Positions 9,750 through 19,780 of a stretch of 64,000 nt of DNA are shown here, in pieces. How positions within the stretch are numbered: position 1 is the stretch's first letter; every line of letters starts with the position of its first letter. A program made the translations under genes and the position numbers. The DNA lies in contig NC_018947.1 of the NCBI RefSeq assembly GCF_000304475.1, positions 186,001 through 250,000 on the forward strand, read 5' to 3'. Under the pieces are notes generated by a model. The model ran no database searches. It had not been told where the DNA came from and was given only the letters and a program-made list of their open reading frames with translations. The stretch is from Kazachstania africana CBS 2517 (Eukaryota; Ascomycota; Saccharomycetes; Saccharomycetales; Saccharomycetaceae).

Positions 9750-11150
9750 TTATCTTAATATAACATTGTATTTTGACATTAGCTGATCTTGTACTAGCTC
9801 CTGAAGTTTATTAACTTCTTGGTTCGTAATGTTCCTGTCCATAGACTGATAATTTATTCTATAACAAAGCGAGGTCCTATTAGTGTCAGGGGTTCTATAT
9901 TTGTCAATGAGTTTGACACTTTCCACTAGATTACCTGCTACTGATCTGACTATTTCCATTATATCATTTTCATGTAATTCGACATATAAGGACTCATCTG
10001 GTAACCAAAAGGCCATGTCTCTCATACTTCCCGGATATTTTGAGTATGGCTTGAAAGATGTGATGGCACCATCCCTAAACTGCTGGTGGAAGCGTTCATC
10101 CTTAGTCCAAAGAAGTCGAATATCAGGAATTTCAAAAAGTAGCATTGCAATTCTATCCAATCCCAGTCCAAAAGCCCAACCTATTGTGGAGTCAGATCTA
10201 TAACCTGCTTTTAATAAAACGTCCTGTTTTATTAATCCACAACCACAAAGCTCAAGCCATTCTCCATTCCACCAAACTTCAATTTCCCACGATGGAGCAG
10301 TCCATGGAAATGATGTTTTGATCCATCTGACGTTTAATTCAGTGGTCGTTTGATTAATATCTGCAGTTGTCATATTTTTAATTTTCTGGGCAAACGCTTG
10401 TTTTATTAGCAGTTCAATGGATCGTTTCAAATGTCTTGAACAGAGATCATATTCTTCCATTGTCATATAATTTTGTTTCGGATTGCCTTCCAAAGAAACA
10501 TCATCTTGAACTATTAATCTAATGATATTTTTTCCTTTATCTATGTCTAATAATTTATTCTCCAGCTTGGATAAATCACTTTTGAGTAATGCTAAACTGG
10601 AACGGTCCCAAATTCTAGCACCTTCCATTTGATAGAAAACTGGATAATGAGTCCTATCGATTTCATCCCTTCTATAAACATCAGCAGATATTAAAAACCC
10701 ACGGTTCGTAATGTTTTCTTGTAGGAGAAGATCATGGAAGCACTCAAGTTCATGAGCAGATGTATGTGTTCTCAGCAGGTAATCTTTATTGATATAATAC
10801 GTATCAGATTTCGATCTTCCCGGATGATCTACTGGGATGTCTAATACGTCAAAATTCTGATACGTCGTTACAATTGGAGAAAACGAATTGTATGTCTTGA
10901 ATGTATTATCTACTGAATTCAGTGTATTCTCTATCAATTCTCGCAGCGTATTTATTGGATGATGTTTTCTCAAATGAAGGTTCTCATTGACATGAGATAA
11001 GATCGAGGGGGTCACATTGGTATAGTTTGAATCTGTATCATATTTTTTACCAGCAATGTCTAAGGTGTTTGGCAACGAAGTTGAGTAATAAGCAAATACC
11101 CTCCTAAATGAAGGTATGAAGGTCTTGGAGCGTGATAGCAGCACGATCAT
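9750..11150 (-). CDS. MSF1: Mitochondrial phenylalanyl-tRNA synthetase Msf1
   Basis: A 466-residue class II aminoacyl-tRNA synthetase that charges mitochondrial tRNA-Phe as a monomer in the matrix. The N-terminus is basic and hydroxylated without acidic residues (LLSRSKTFIPSFRRVFAYYS), fitting a mitochondrial presequence. Class II signatures visible are the TSAHE segment near residue 110, RRDEIDRTHYPVFYQMEG, and motif 3 in GWAFGLGLDRIAML. The C-terminal about 95 residues resemble the ferredoxin-like anticodon-binding domain, with RDMAFWLPDE and the closing LQDQLMSKYNVILR-type end. Length matches S. cerevisiae Msf1 (469). The start lies 129 bp from the divergent MRPL16 start. Confidence 0.95.
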   Translation of the reverse strand: MIVLLSRSKTFIPSFRRVFAYYSTSLPNTLDIAGKKYDTDSNYTNVTPSILSHVNENLHLRKHHPINTLRELIENTLNSVDNTFKTYNSFSPIVTTYQNFDVLDIPVDHPGRSKSDTYYINKDYLLRTHTSAHELECFHDLLLQENITNRGFLISADVYRRDEIDRTHYPVFYQMEGARIWDRSSLALLKSDLSKLENKLLDIDKGKNIIRLIVQDDVSLEGNPKQNYMTMEEYDLCSRHLKRSIELLIKQAFAQKIKNMTTADINQTTTELNVRWIKTSFPWTAPSWEIEVWWNGEWLELCGCGLIKQDVLLKAGYRSDSTIGWAFGLGLDRIAMLLFEIPDIRLLWTKDERFHQQFRDGAITSFKPYSKYPGSMRDMAFWLPDESLYVELHENDIMEIVRSVAGNLVESVKLIDKYRTPDTNRTSLCYRINYQSMDRNITNQEVNKLQELVQDQLMSKYNVILR

Positions 11151-11279
11151 AGTGCGGTTTGTATGGTTTAAGCTTGCAAATTGAAAATTGATAATGATAT
11201 CCCGAGAACTTTCTTATAGATAAATCTTCGAGAAATATTCATTCTGATACCAAGAAACCCAAAGAGAGGAACACTAGTT

Positions 11280-11954
11280 ATGTTAAGTATCGGAAGGTAT
11301 CCGTCGTGGACTCTAACTAAGAGTCTCATAATTGATGTTACCGGATTTATAAGATCAAAACATGAATATGCCCCTCGATTCACGGTACAACAAAAGAAAC
11401 AGAAGGGTAGGGTTCCCGTACGAATTGGTGGGTCCCTCAGAGGATCTACGTTGATATATGGTAAATTTGGGATGCGATTGAAATCTGAAGGCATTCGTTT
11501 GACGGCAAGCCAGTTGAAAGAAGCAGATAATGCTGCTATGAGATACGTTAGGCCCTTAATTAATGGACAGCTTTGGAGACGATTGGTAACAGATATTGCA
11601 GTTTGTATCAAAGGCAATGAAACAAGAATGGGGAAAGGGAAAGGCGCATTTGACCATTGGATGACTAGAGTCCCCACGGGTAAAATTATTTTTGAAATGG
11701 ATGGTGACAATTTGCATGAAAGAGTTGCTCGTGAAGCGTTCAGGAAAGCTGGTACAAAACTCCCTGGGGTTTATGAATTTATTTCCAGAACATCGCCAGC
11801 GAGAGTCAGTCTGCATGGTTTCAAATCACCCAGTGTTAATAAAGGAACTGGTTCCTCTGATTTTTCAAGTAAACTATCACAACGCTCGATAAAGAAAACA
11901 TTAAACAGTCTGAAAGGTAAAGAACCTGAATATCGATTATATAGAGGGCGTTGA
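11280..11954 (+). CDS. MRPL16: Mitochondrial large-subunit ribosomal protein uL16m (Mrpl16)
   Basis: A 224-residue member of the bacterial L16/uL16 family, a component of the mitochondrial 54S subunit near the peptidyl-transferase centre. The L16 core is clear: [23 protein letters not shown], then the hallmark [22 protein letters not shown] and FEMDGDN, ending in [12 protein letters not shown]. The first about 40 residues ([16 protein letters not shown]) act as a mitochondrial presequence and are followed by [20 protein letters not shown]. cerevisiae Mrpl16 has 232 residues. It converges on RFC5 (92 bp between stop codons). In S. cerevisiae it is YBL038W, next to APL3, whereas here RFC5 sits between them. 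Confidence 0.95.
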   Translation: MLSIGRYPSWTLTKSLIIDVTGFIRSKHEYAPRFTVQQKKQKGRVPVRIGGSLRGSTLIYGKFGMRLKSEGIRLTASQLKEADNAAMRYVRPLINGQLWRRLVTDIAVCIKGNETRMGKGKGAFDHWMTRVPTGKIIFEMDGDNLHERVAREAFRKAGTKLPGVYEFISRTSPARVSLHGFKSPSVNKGTGSSDFSSKLSQRSIKKTLNSLKGKEPEYRLYRGR

Positions 11955-12046
11955 CCTGGTTAAAAAAATCTTGTAAATATTTATGTATTTCTACAGAATA
12001 GTAGTAAATAACCTTCGTTATTTTATGGGTAATATTAATTATTCTC

Positions 12047-13129
12047 CTATATATCACTGTCGATAGCAACCATACATTTGGCTATGAATCCTTCCAAGTG
12101 GAAGATTGCTTTATTTCCCAGGGACAATCTTTCATCGAATGTGCTTGCCAAATCAATAATTTTGATCATCTTGTTTTGGGTTATGATGCCTGGTATGGGA
12201 CTATTTACTAACGCAAATGTCAACTCCTGCAAAATTGTTTTAGCTGGAATGCAATGAGAAAGTAAATCGTATAATACTGCACGACATTCAACTAGACAAC
12301 CGACAGTTCTTTCCCTCTGAATTTTATTGGCCATACTTGTGACAACAACAATCCAATCTGGCTTGATTATTGTTGTACTCGTTTTCAACTGCATTTCGTT
12401 ACTCAATGCCATAGATTCAAGCATCAATGTAGCTACCCTAAGGTTTCCATTTGCTTCTTTTGCAATATTATTCAAGATTACGCCAGATTCCAATTGAACA
12501 TTCTCTTCAGTAACAATCCTGCTCAAAATACTGACAAGTTCGTCGTTAGCAGGTGCAGGACAACGTATAAGTAAGCAACGCGACTTGATTGGAGCGATGA
12601 TGGAAGACATTGAGTCACATAACATGATCAATCTGATATTTTTCGAATATTTTTCCATCGTACGTCTTAATGCTGCCTGAGCATCTCTACTCAATGAGTT
12701 TGCCTCATTGATAATTACACACTTGTATCTATGTGCTAAACCTTCCTTGGAATTTTCGAAATCAACCTGTTCCATCTGTGCAATCTCTTTCAACAGTTCT
12801 TGGATGACAATTCTATCATTATTACCCATATCACTTGGAGTAATCTCTATATGGTAAGGTGAACTAACGACATTCAATTCCAACTTCCTATTAGAGGCAG
12901 TCACAAACTGTCTAATATCAATTTTCAGTCTATAGACACCTGGACCAAAGATGGACTCTAATAAAGCCATACATCTAGTTTTCTTACCACTACCATTTGG
13001 ACCATACAGTAAGAGATGAGGTAAATCACGAGGATGCTCTGACAACGAAGTTAGCAGCTCTGTCAAATCGCTGCTATGTGATAATGTTTTTAAAGACTTT
13101 GGACGGTACTTATCTACCCATAAGGACAT
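12047..13129 (-). CDS. RFC5: Replication factor C subunit 5
   Basis: A 360-residue AAA+ clamp-loader subunit that helps load PCNA at primer-template junctions, and also works in the Rad24, Ctf18 and Elg1 alternative loaders. The start MSLWVDKYRPKSL is identical to the S. cerevisiae one. Walker A is GPNGSGKK (43-50), and the Walker B region reads NEANSLSRDAQAALRR, lacking the DEAD acid as is typical of Rfc5, which is a poor ATPase. The SRC motif is present in IKSRCLLIRCPAP. The blocks VTASNRKLELNVVSSPYH and ITPSDMGNNDRIVIQELLKE are near-identical to yeast. Length fits (354 in S. cerevisiae). An ACGCGCGT sequence near 13218-13225, about 90 bp upstream, could serve as an MBF-type site. In S. cerevisiae RFC5 (YBR087W) neighbours IST2. 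Confidence 0.97.
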   Translation of the reverse strand: MSLWVDKYRPKSLKTLSHSSDLTELLTSLSEHPRDLPHLLLYGPNGSGKKTRCMALLESIFGPGVYRLKIDIRQFVTASNRKLELNVVSSPYHIEITPSDMGNNDRIVIQELLKEIAQMEQVDFENSKEGLAHRYKCVIINEANSLSRDAQAALRRTMEKYSKNIRLIMLCDSMSSIIAPIKSRCLLIRCPAPANDELVSILSRIVTEENVQLESGVILNNIAKEANGNLRVATLMLESMALSNEMQLKTSTTIIKPDWIVVVTSMANKIQRERTVGCLVECRAVLYDLLSHCIPAKTILQELTFALVNSPIPGIITQNKMIKIIDLASTFDERLSLGNKAIFHLEGFIAKCMVAIDSDI

Positions 13130-13376
13130 GTTCCTGGCACGTGTTTTCGATATATAGAGTTGATCTTAATGACAGTTTTAAGTAAATATCAAAGGTTTAA
13201 ATTTTTCAAAAAATGAGACGCGCGTTATGTTGTTCGATCAAAAGAGACTATAAAAAGTAATAGGAGGGACTTACGTGGAAGAGGGCATCTACCAGTAGTG
13301 AATACCATATAGAAGCTCCGGGCCTATTAGACGATTGGGAAAGGTTTTGTAAGGTCAATAGCGAGTTTTACGTACC

Positions 13377-16300
13377 ATGGAGAGAAGAAAGTCATTTCTG
13401 GGCAATACCGGTCCTAGTACGGGGACTACAATCAAAGGTTTGCAACTATTCATTGCTGATCTGAGAGCGTCACAACACTCGCAAGACCAGGAGAAAAGGA
13501 TCCAGTCTGAAATCTTTAAGGTCAAACAATATTTTAATTCCAGCTCTGGCAAGAAATCTAAGGATAAACTGGATGGTTATCAAAGGAAAAAGTATATTTT
13601 GAAGTTGGCATACATCTACATCACTTCTAACACGAGTAAACTGGATGATATCATCTTTGCGCTGAGAGAAACGCTGGAACTGACACGTGCGAATACTTTT
13701 TCTGAGAAGTTCACTGGCTATATGACATTAAGTCTGTTGTTCCAACATAAACAGGTAAGTGAAGAACTCGATGCTGATATCATGAATCAGTTAATTATTG
13801 ATTTGTCGGCAAATAACGAAAATTATCTTGCATTAGCATTGAATTTCATAGGTACATGTGGTTCTGTGACGCCTGAATTCGGACTGAACGAGGATCTAGT
13901 CACACATGTATTCCAAGTCTTAAGATCACCTACTTCAACACAATATTTGAAGAAAAAAGCAGCCTTAGCATTCTTAACTTTAATTAAAGGAAATCCAACA
14001 ATATTAACGGACAATGCACAACGGAAACAGATCTGGATACAAAGGATTTTGAGTCTTCTAGATGATAAAAACAACTATAGACTAACATTAACAGTACTTC
14101 CACTGGTGCGATACATAGCAGATAAACTGAATCCTTCATATTGTAAAAGATTAATACCGCAACTGGCTGAAATTCTTTACAACTCTGTTGTAGTTGGCAC
14201 TTCTCCAGGCAGTAATTTCCCAACAGAATATAAATTCGCTAACATGCCAAATCCATGGCTTATTCTTAAGATCGTTTCCCTATTGAATAGTTTGATTATT
14301 TCTCCAAGGGAGTCGAGTTTTGACCAAATTGCAGCTTCAGGATCGCAATTTATTCACATAAATGAAATTGACTCAGAAACACTAGGTAAATTAAGAATGT
14401 GTGTCATGCAAGCAATTGACTTGGCTTCGCGAAAATCTATTGATATGATGGAGAGGCTGGTTCAGAATACAATTCTCTTTTCTTTGATCAATTTTGCCTC
14501 TAAATTGGATCCCTCTGAAGATGCGATTGTGAACGCCGTAAATATCCTATGTTCACTATTAGAATCCTCAGAGATCAATGTTAGATACTTGACGCTGGAT
14601 TCTTTGGTAAAATTATGCTCTTTTAGCGGTAAAACTGCTGTTGATACAGTATGTAAAGACAATCTGGATTCTATCTTCTACTTATTAAACACGGAAAGAG
14701 ACCCTTCTATTGTCAAAAAAGTCATCGATTTATTGTTCACATTTACAAATGTCGACAATATCAAGACTATTGTGGAAAATCTTCTCAAATTTTTAGGAAA
14801 TTCTAAGAATTTTGCTACCAGCGATATTAAATCTGATCTCCTAGTAAAACTTGCAGTTTTTACGGAGAGATACGCAACGGATTCAAATTGGTTTGTTGAA
14901 ACTACGTTAAAATTATTGTCTCTGAGTGACATTGCATCTTTAAAGGACGAAGAGGTGTGGCACCGACTTTGCCAGATTGTTGTGAATAACCCCGAGCTTC
15001 GTATTTTCGCCTGTGAAAAGTTGGTGGACTACCTACAGGAAAATCAAACGTCAGAGCCAATACTGAAATCTGCTGCATTTATAATTGGTGAATATGGTGA
15101 CCTGATTTCTGAAAAGGTCACAATTCCTAAGTTGTTTAATCTTTTCACGGACAAATATTTTGCATCTTCTAATCTAACGAAGGCAATGATTTTAACAACA
15201 ATGATGCAATTATATAAGTTTCAACCCGAGATTAGTTCGCATGTGATAAAGTTTTTTCAAATTGAGCTCAACTCTCTAGATATTGAATTACAACGAAGAT
15301 CATTTGAATACTTGAAATTGATACAAGTCGTTAATCTGAGTGCAAATATAAATCTACTAAATTTACTGTTTGCTCCGCAGCCACCATTTAATAGTAAGTC
15401 AAATCCTTTACTAAAGAGATTAGCCCATCTACCATCAACCTCAAACAGTAACAATAATGCATCCGCTTCTTCTCTCAACTTGAACTCCAGAACATTGTCT
15501 GCAGCAGAAAAGGAGGCTTCAGTTACACCAACTATACAATCATCAAGACAAAGTCATTCCTCTTCCGCTCTTAGCGTTGAGAGTATCAAAGCATTAGACA
15601 GTTATTATGTTCAACAGAAACTAGTATCCAACTGGAGAGAGGGATTTTCTAGAATGATCCATTATAAACAAGGTATCCTATTTATCTCTCCCCTTATGAA
15701 GATAATTTACAGGATAAACGACGTCGGACTATCTCAACTAAGTATTGTGCTAACATATATCAACCAAACAGAGTGGGATATAACGGGCCTTTCAACAGAG
15801 ATTATTCCATCAAGAACTCAAGATAATCCTGAATACATAATTTCCAAGAGTGAAGTTCCTAGCTCCTCTACGATTGCTCCCCACAAGAGAGTTGGACAAA
15901 CGGTTGAAGTGGTAATCAGGAAACCCTATAGCATCGAAGAGAGTCCGATCATCAATATCAATTTCAGATGTGGTGGAAGTTCTAATTCAATGAACCTGAA
16001 ACTGGGTCTTGGGGTAACAGCCACAATGAAAAAGAACTCAGAGAGCCCCGGAACTTCCCTCCAGCAATTCGTTACACGTTGGAAGACCCTAAGAGATGCG
16101 TTAGATAAAGACGGCGAGTATCACTTGATGTCGTTGAAAATAAGCGAAGAACACAAGAAAACAGACTCGTCAATATTGGTGTTCAAGACATTAGAAAGAA
16201 TGGGCTTCGAGATGGTGGAAAAAGAAAGTATCTCTAATACGTTATTCGCGACAGGTGTTATACACACAAAGACGGATGGCAATTTTGGATGCTTGATAAA

Positions 16301-16412
16301 AATTCAATATCTCGAGGAAAATGGTACTGTATCAATAACTGGAAGAACTACGACCCCAGGACCACTGGCTAAATACATTGTTGACTGTATAAGGCATGCG
16401 CTGGTAAAGTGA
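13377..16412 (+). CDS. APL3: AP-2 complex alpha-adaptin Apl3
   Basis: A 1011-residue large subunit of the AP-2 clathrin adaptor, which links cargo and PtdIns(4,5)P2 at the plasma membrane to clathrin during endocytosis. The trunk (residues about 10-690) starts with MERRKSFLGNTGPS and the typical KGLQLFIADLRAS..EKRIQSE segment and is made of adaptin HEAT-like repeats (QYLKKKAALAFLTLIKGNP). A Ser/Asn-rich hinge (about 690-740) is followed by the ear domain, with the conserved end GRTTTPGPLAKYIVDCIRHAL. Length is close to S. cerevisiae Apl3 (1025). The ATG at 13377 gives a start typical of alpha-adaptins. It is YBL037W in S. cerevisiae. Confidence 0.95.
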   Translation: MERRKSFLGNTGPSTGTTIKGLQLFIADLRASQHSQDQEKRIQSEIFKVKQYFNSSSGKKSKDKLDGYQRKKYILKLAYIYITSNTSKLDDIIFALRETLELTRANTFSEKFTGYMTLSLLFQHKQVSEELDADIMNQLIIDLSANNENYLALALNFIGTCGSVTPEFGLNEDLVTHVFQVLRSPTSTQYLKKKAALAFLTLIKGNPTILTDNAQRKQIWIQRILSLLDDKNNYRLTLTVLPLVRYIADKLNPSYCKRLIPQLAEILYNSVVVGTSPGSNFPTEYKFANMPNPWLILKIVSLLNSLIISPRESSFDQIAASGSQFIHINEIDSETLGKLRMCVMQAIDLASRKSIDMMERLVQNTILFSLINFASKLDPSEDAIVNAVNILCSLLESSEINVRYLTLDSLVKLCSFSGKTAVDTVCKDNLDSIFYLLNTERDPSIVKKVIDLLFTFTNVDNIKTIVENLLKFLGNSKNFATSDIKSDLLVKLAVFTERYATDSNWFVETTLKLLSLSDIASLKDEEVWHRLCQIVVNNPELRIFACEKLVDYLQENQTSEPILKSAAFIIGEYGDLISEKVTIPKLFNLFTDKYFASSNLTKAMILTTMMQLYKFQPEISSHVIKFFQIELNSLDIELQRRSFEYLKLIQVVNLSANINLLNLLFAPQPPFNSKSNPLLKRLAHLPSTSNSNNNASASSLNLNSRTLSAAEKEASVTPTIQSSRQSHSSSALSVESIKALDSYYVQQKLVSNWREGFSRMIHYKQGILFISPLMKIIYRINDVGLSQLSIVLTYINQTEWDITGLSTEIIPSRTQDNPEYIISKSEVPSSSTIAPHKRVGQTVEVVIRKPYSIEESPIININFRCGGSSNSMNLKLGLGVTATMKKNSESPGTSLQQFVTRWKTLRDALDKDGEYHLMSLKISEEHKKTDSSILVFKTLERMGFEMVEKESISNTLFATGVIHTKTDGNFGCLIKIQYLEENGTVSITGRTTTPGPLAKYIVDCIRHALVK

Positions 16413-16984
16413 CCACAGCACGTATCCGTAGAAATACATGCTGGTTCGGCTGAACTCGTCATCACATCTCCGATATATACAAATATACGTATATTAGGCT
16501 CATAATCTATTATTTATTTACTTGGTGATCCAGCCACTCTTCAACCAAGAAAGCTGAACCTGTACACTCTTCTTAAGTTGAAAAGCAATCATCTAAAGGT
16601 CGTCCCATTGTATGGTTTACACTGTAATCTACCCTTGCGGGCAATAAAGCGTCCTTTGAAAAAATCCAGCAAACTAGAAATCCTTGCATTTGGGTCTCAT
16701 TAGAGCAAGTTGTAGCTAAGGTAGTTTTGCCGTTGGTCTCTCCATATTATCATTTTTAGGGTACGTGGTTATACGTGGTGATCCAAATTACTATACATGG
16801 TTTGTTCTTTGAGCGCATGAGGTTCCAATTGGTCGCTAAATGAGAATCGATGCTTGTAAAAACCCTTAACGTCAAGTAATTGTACTCAAATATTTAAAGC
16901 ATTTGAATCTCGTGGTACACTCGACTTGAGTTCCTTTGGTTAGTTTCTGAGAATGTTGGTAAAAATATAGATACTTATCACGCT
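16413..16984. promoter_or_regulatory. APL3-IST2 intergenic region
   Basis: A 572-bp region that must contain the APL3 3' end and the IST2 promoter. No conserved ORF, RNA gene or clear factor site was recognised. YBL036C (a PLP-binding protein), which follows APL3 in S. cerevisiae, is absent here. Confidence 0.5.
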
Positions 16985-19666
16985 ATGAGTAAGATTGAAA
17001 CATTAGCTGAGCTCGACCCTAATTATGTGGTCAGCTTTCAGTACTCTAAGAACAACCTCGCTCAGTTGTTGGCTGAATTTTCTGTCAGAGGATTGAATGT
17101 TGTGACAAGACCGGGCCACGATTCGTCAACTGTATACGCTTTTACTAGACTGGATGTAAACACAGAAGACGAGCAAGCACAAGATATTTATTCGATCTCC
17201 CATGACTTGAACTTTATTGAGTCAGTGACGCCCTTATATGATATGAAGACAAGAAAAATGATAAATGCCTTATTTAAGACACTAGAATGGAAAAAAGGTA
17301 TCAAACTACCCTCTGAACATGATTTAATCCATTTAGCTCAGTTGACAGGAAATGCAAGACAATCGTTGTATTTCGCCTACTGTGTCACATACATCAAAGC
17401 ACTACTGCCATTGGCTTTATGTGGTATTGCAGTCAGGTTTTTGGCATTGACTTCTTCCTGGGAATTTAACAGTTTTTATAACATTTGCTTATTTTGCTGG
17501 TCAATAGCTTTTACGTCAACTTGGATTAATAAAAAAAAGAAACGATACGCCCAAGAGTTTGGGAAGGTTCGTGCAGCGTCTTACCTATTCAAGAGTCCAG
17601 AAAGAAGCGCAAAGTATAGTTCTCACGATAAAGTCATTTTGAAAAAATGCTGTTTTCTACCAATTGCTCTCTGTTTTGCATCAGCCCTTATTGCTTTCCA
17701 ACTCTTTTGTTTTGGTATTGAAATTTTCATAACCCAATTATACTCAGGGCGTTTCTCGATGGTACTAGCATTGTTCCCAAGCCTTCTGTTGACTGTTTTC
17801 ACACAGGCTTTGACTATGCTTTATGATAAAGTTTTTATTGGTAACTTCATAAAATGGGAAAATGGGCCCTTTCCTGCCAGTTCAAGGATGGAAAAGAATT
17901 TTATTCTCAATTTCTTAGTGAGTTATATGCCGCTTTTCATCACGTTATTTATCTATCTACCTTTTGGGCATAAGTTTGGTCCAAAGTGGAAAGAAGGATT
18001 AATGCAGCGTTTTGATAATCATCATATCCCTGTCATGAAATCCAACTTTGTTATAGATACCCACAGATATAAAACGCAAATGTTTTATTTTACATTTACA
18101 AATCAACTAGTTGTATTAGCCTTGGATAATATTTTACCTATTGTTATGGAAAGAGTTATGGACATTCTAAAAGGGACACGAAAGCCAGAGTCCGAATCTT
18201 CAGTAGTTACAGCGACTGTTGAAAAGGACTTCCCCAAAGAAATCAAATATTGGCAAAAAATCAAATCCTTCCATGTTGGTCAATGGGGCTCGTTTGATGT
18301 CGATGATAACATGAGGAAGTTTGTCATTCAATTTGGGTACGTCAATATGTTTTCCGTTATTTGGCCCTTGGCACCTCTTTTATGTTTGATGTTTAGTTTT
18401 ATTATGCTGAAAGCTGATTTATGGAGAGCACTTGAGCAATGTAGGCCAGTTTCCCTTCCAAGTGATCTAGATTACGAAGAAATTTATGAAGAAGAAGATC
18501 AAAAATTAAAGACTACTACAAGTTCTTGGGATGTTATTTTGGAAATACTGACATGTGCTGGCGCTACTGTAGCTGCTACTTTGACTTTTATGTATTCAAA
18601 ATGTTATTTGCCTAACGTAGGATACGAAACAGAATTCGAAAAAAGGGACGATTGGTATATGCATTCTCCCATCTCCACAAGCTGGTCCTCTATACTTCTT
18701 TTTGCAATTGTAGCCGAGCACTCCGTCGTTATGACATATTTAGTTACATCTAAGGTTGTATTAGCCTCGCAAGATAATATACGAAAGGGCAAAGTTGCTT
18801 CCGGAAAGTTGCTTGCTCCACAGAGTGTCGATTTACTTCCTGTCCAGAAAGAAACAAATAAATTCATGGGCGAAACTGAAAAGGAAATGAGAAGAAGAAG
18901 TACTCACATATCAACTACATCAGATAAGAAATCTATAGAGGAGATGATATTTCCTAATAGATCAAGGGAAAATGAAAATGTTCCTTCACCTTTTCCCAAA
19001 TTGGAAACATCAACATATGGCCAAGACGCAACCTCAAAAATTCAAGGTGAATCTACGAATACTAGGTTACGTCATTCTCGTAAAGCAACTGAAGAATCTC
19101 GTAAAAATTATGATCAATTCCCGGATTTTGAAGTTGTTGAACCATTACGTAATGACACAGCTGTTGATACAACTGCAGGTGCAACGTTACCAAATTTTAT
19201 TCCAATATCAAGTAATTTTGAGCTGAGAGACGCTACAAATTTGAATACTCGAGGTTACACACCAAGGACGTACCAACACAACTACTCGAATGTACCCAAT
19301 GCAAGCATCGTGGGCTCTGCCATTGATGGGAAGGCAGATGGAATAGAGCATATGCAGTATGCTTCTGGCAAGCACTTCGCCACAACCTCGAATCAAACGA
19401 ACGCACCTATGGCTGCAACTGCTGCAGCTGCAGCTTTGTCCACCAACCCTGAAGAGATGCTCACTCATGCAGCAAGTCGGAAAGCCAGTACTCATAGTAG
19501 TCACGAGCCTATGATGAAAGAAATTGTTAACAATAGAAGCCAATTTGGAAGGCCACAGTCTCACTATGAAGACAACGATTATAATAATATGGAGAGAGCA
19601 CCAGAGGGAGGGAAGGTAAAATCAAAAGGGTTCTTTAGCAAAATAAAGAAAGTGGCTGCCAAGTAG
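16985..19666 (+). CDS. IST2: ER-plasma membrane tether Ist2 (TMEM16/anoctamin-like)
   Basis: An 893-residue membrane protein of the TMEM16 family that sits in cortical ER and tethers it to the plasma membrane. The N-terminal cytosolic part (about 1-130) is followed by about eight to ten hydrophobic segments between residues about 130 and 600 (for example YIKALLPLALCGIAVRFLAL). A long, low-complexity, Ser/Thr/Asn-rich cytosolic tail (about 610-875) follows. The tail ends in a basic amphipathic stretch, GKVKSKGFFSKIKKVAAK, which corresponds to the cortical sorting signal of S. cerevisiae Ist2 that binds PtdIns(4,5)P2. Length is 893 versus 946 in S. cerevisiae, the difference lying in the tail. 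RFC5 and IST2 are adjacent in S. cerevisiae (YBR087W, YBR086C); APL3 is inserted between them here. Confidence 0.95.
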   Translation: MSKIETLAELDPNYVVSFQYSKNNLAQLLAEFSVRGLNVVTRPGHDSSTVYAFTRLDVNTEDEQAQDIYSISHDLNFIESVTPLYDMKTRKMINALFKTLEWKKGIKLPSEHDLIHLAQLTGNARQSLYFAYCVTYIKALLPLALCGIAVRFLALTSSWEFNSFYNICLFCWSIAFTSTWINKKKKRYAQEFGKVRAASYLFKSPERSAKYSSHDKVILKKCCFLPIALCFASALIAFQLFCFGIEIFITQLYSGRFSMVLALFPSLLLTVFTQALTMLYDKVFIGNFIKWENGPFPASSRMEKNFILNFLVSYMPLFITLFIYLPFGHKFGPKWKEGLMQRFDNHHIPVMKSNFVIDTHRYKTQMFYFTFTNQLVVLALDNILPIVMERVMDILKGTRKPESESSVVTATVEKDFPKEIKYWQKIKSFHVGQWGSFDVDDNMRKFVIQFGYVNMFSVIWPLAPLLCLMFSFIMLKADLWRALEQCRPVSLPSDLDYEEIYEEEDQKLKTTTSSWDVILEILTCAGATVAATLTFMYSKCYLPNVGYETEFEKRDDWYMHSPISTSWSSILLFAIVAEHSVVMTYLVTSKVVLASQDNIRKGKVASGKLLAPQSVDLLPVQKETNKFMGETEKEMRRRSTHISTTSDKKSIEEMIFPNRSRENENVPSPFPKLETSTYGQDATSKIQGESTNTRLRHSRKATEESRKNYDQFPDFEVVEPLRNDTAVDTTAGATLPNFIPISSNFELRDATNLNTRGYTPRTYQHNYSNVPNASIVGSAIDGKADGIEHMQYASGKHFATTSNQTNAPMAATAAAAALSTNPEEMLTHAASRKASTHSSHEPMMKEIVNNRSQFGRPQSHYEDNDYNNMERAPEGGKVKSKGFFSKIKKVAAK

Positions 19667-19780
19667 AATCATGCTTGGTAAGATTCTTATTTGTGAGAAA
19701 CACGAATCACGTATTTTTTTGCAAATGATTGATGAAGATTGATATATAAATATGTTTATATGAGCAGGTTATAAAATATA

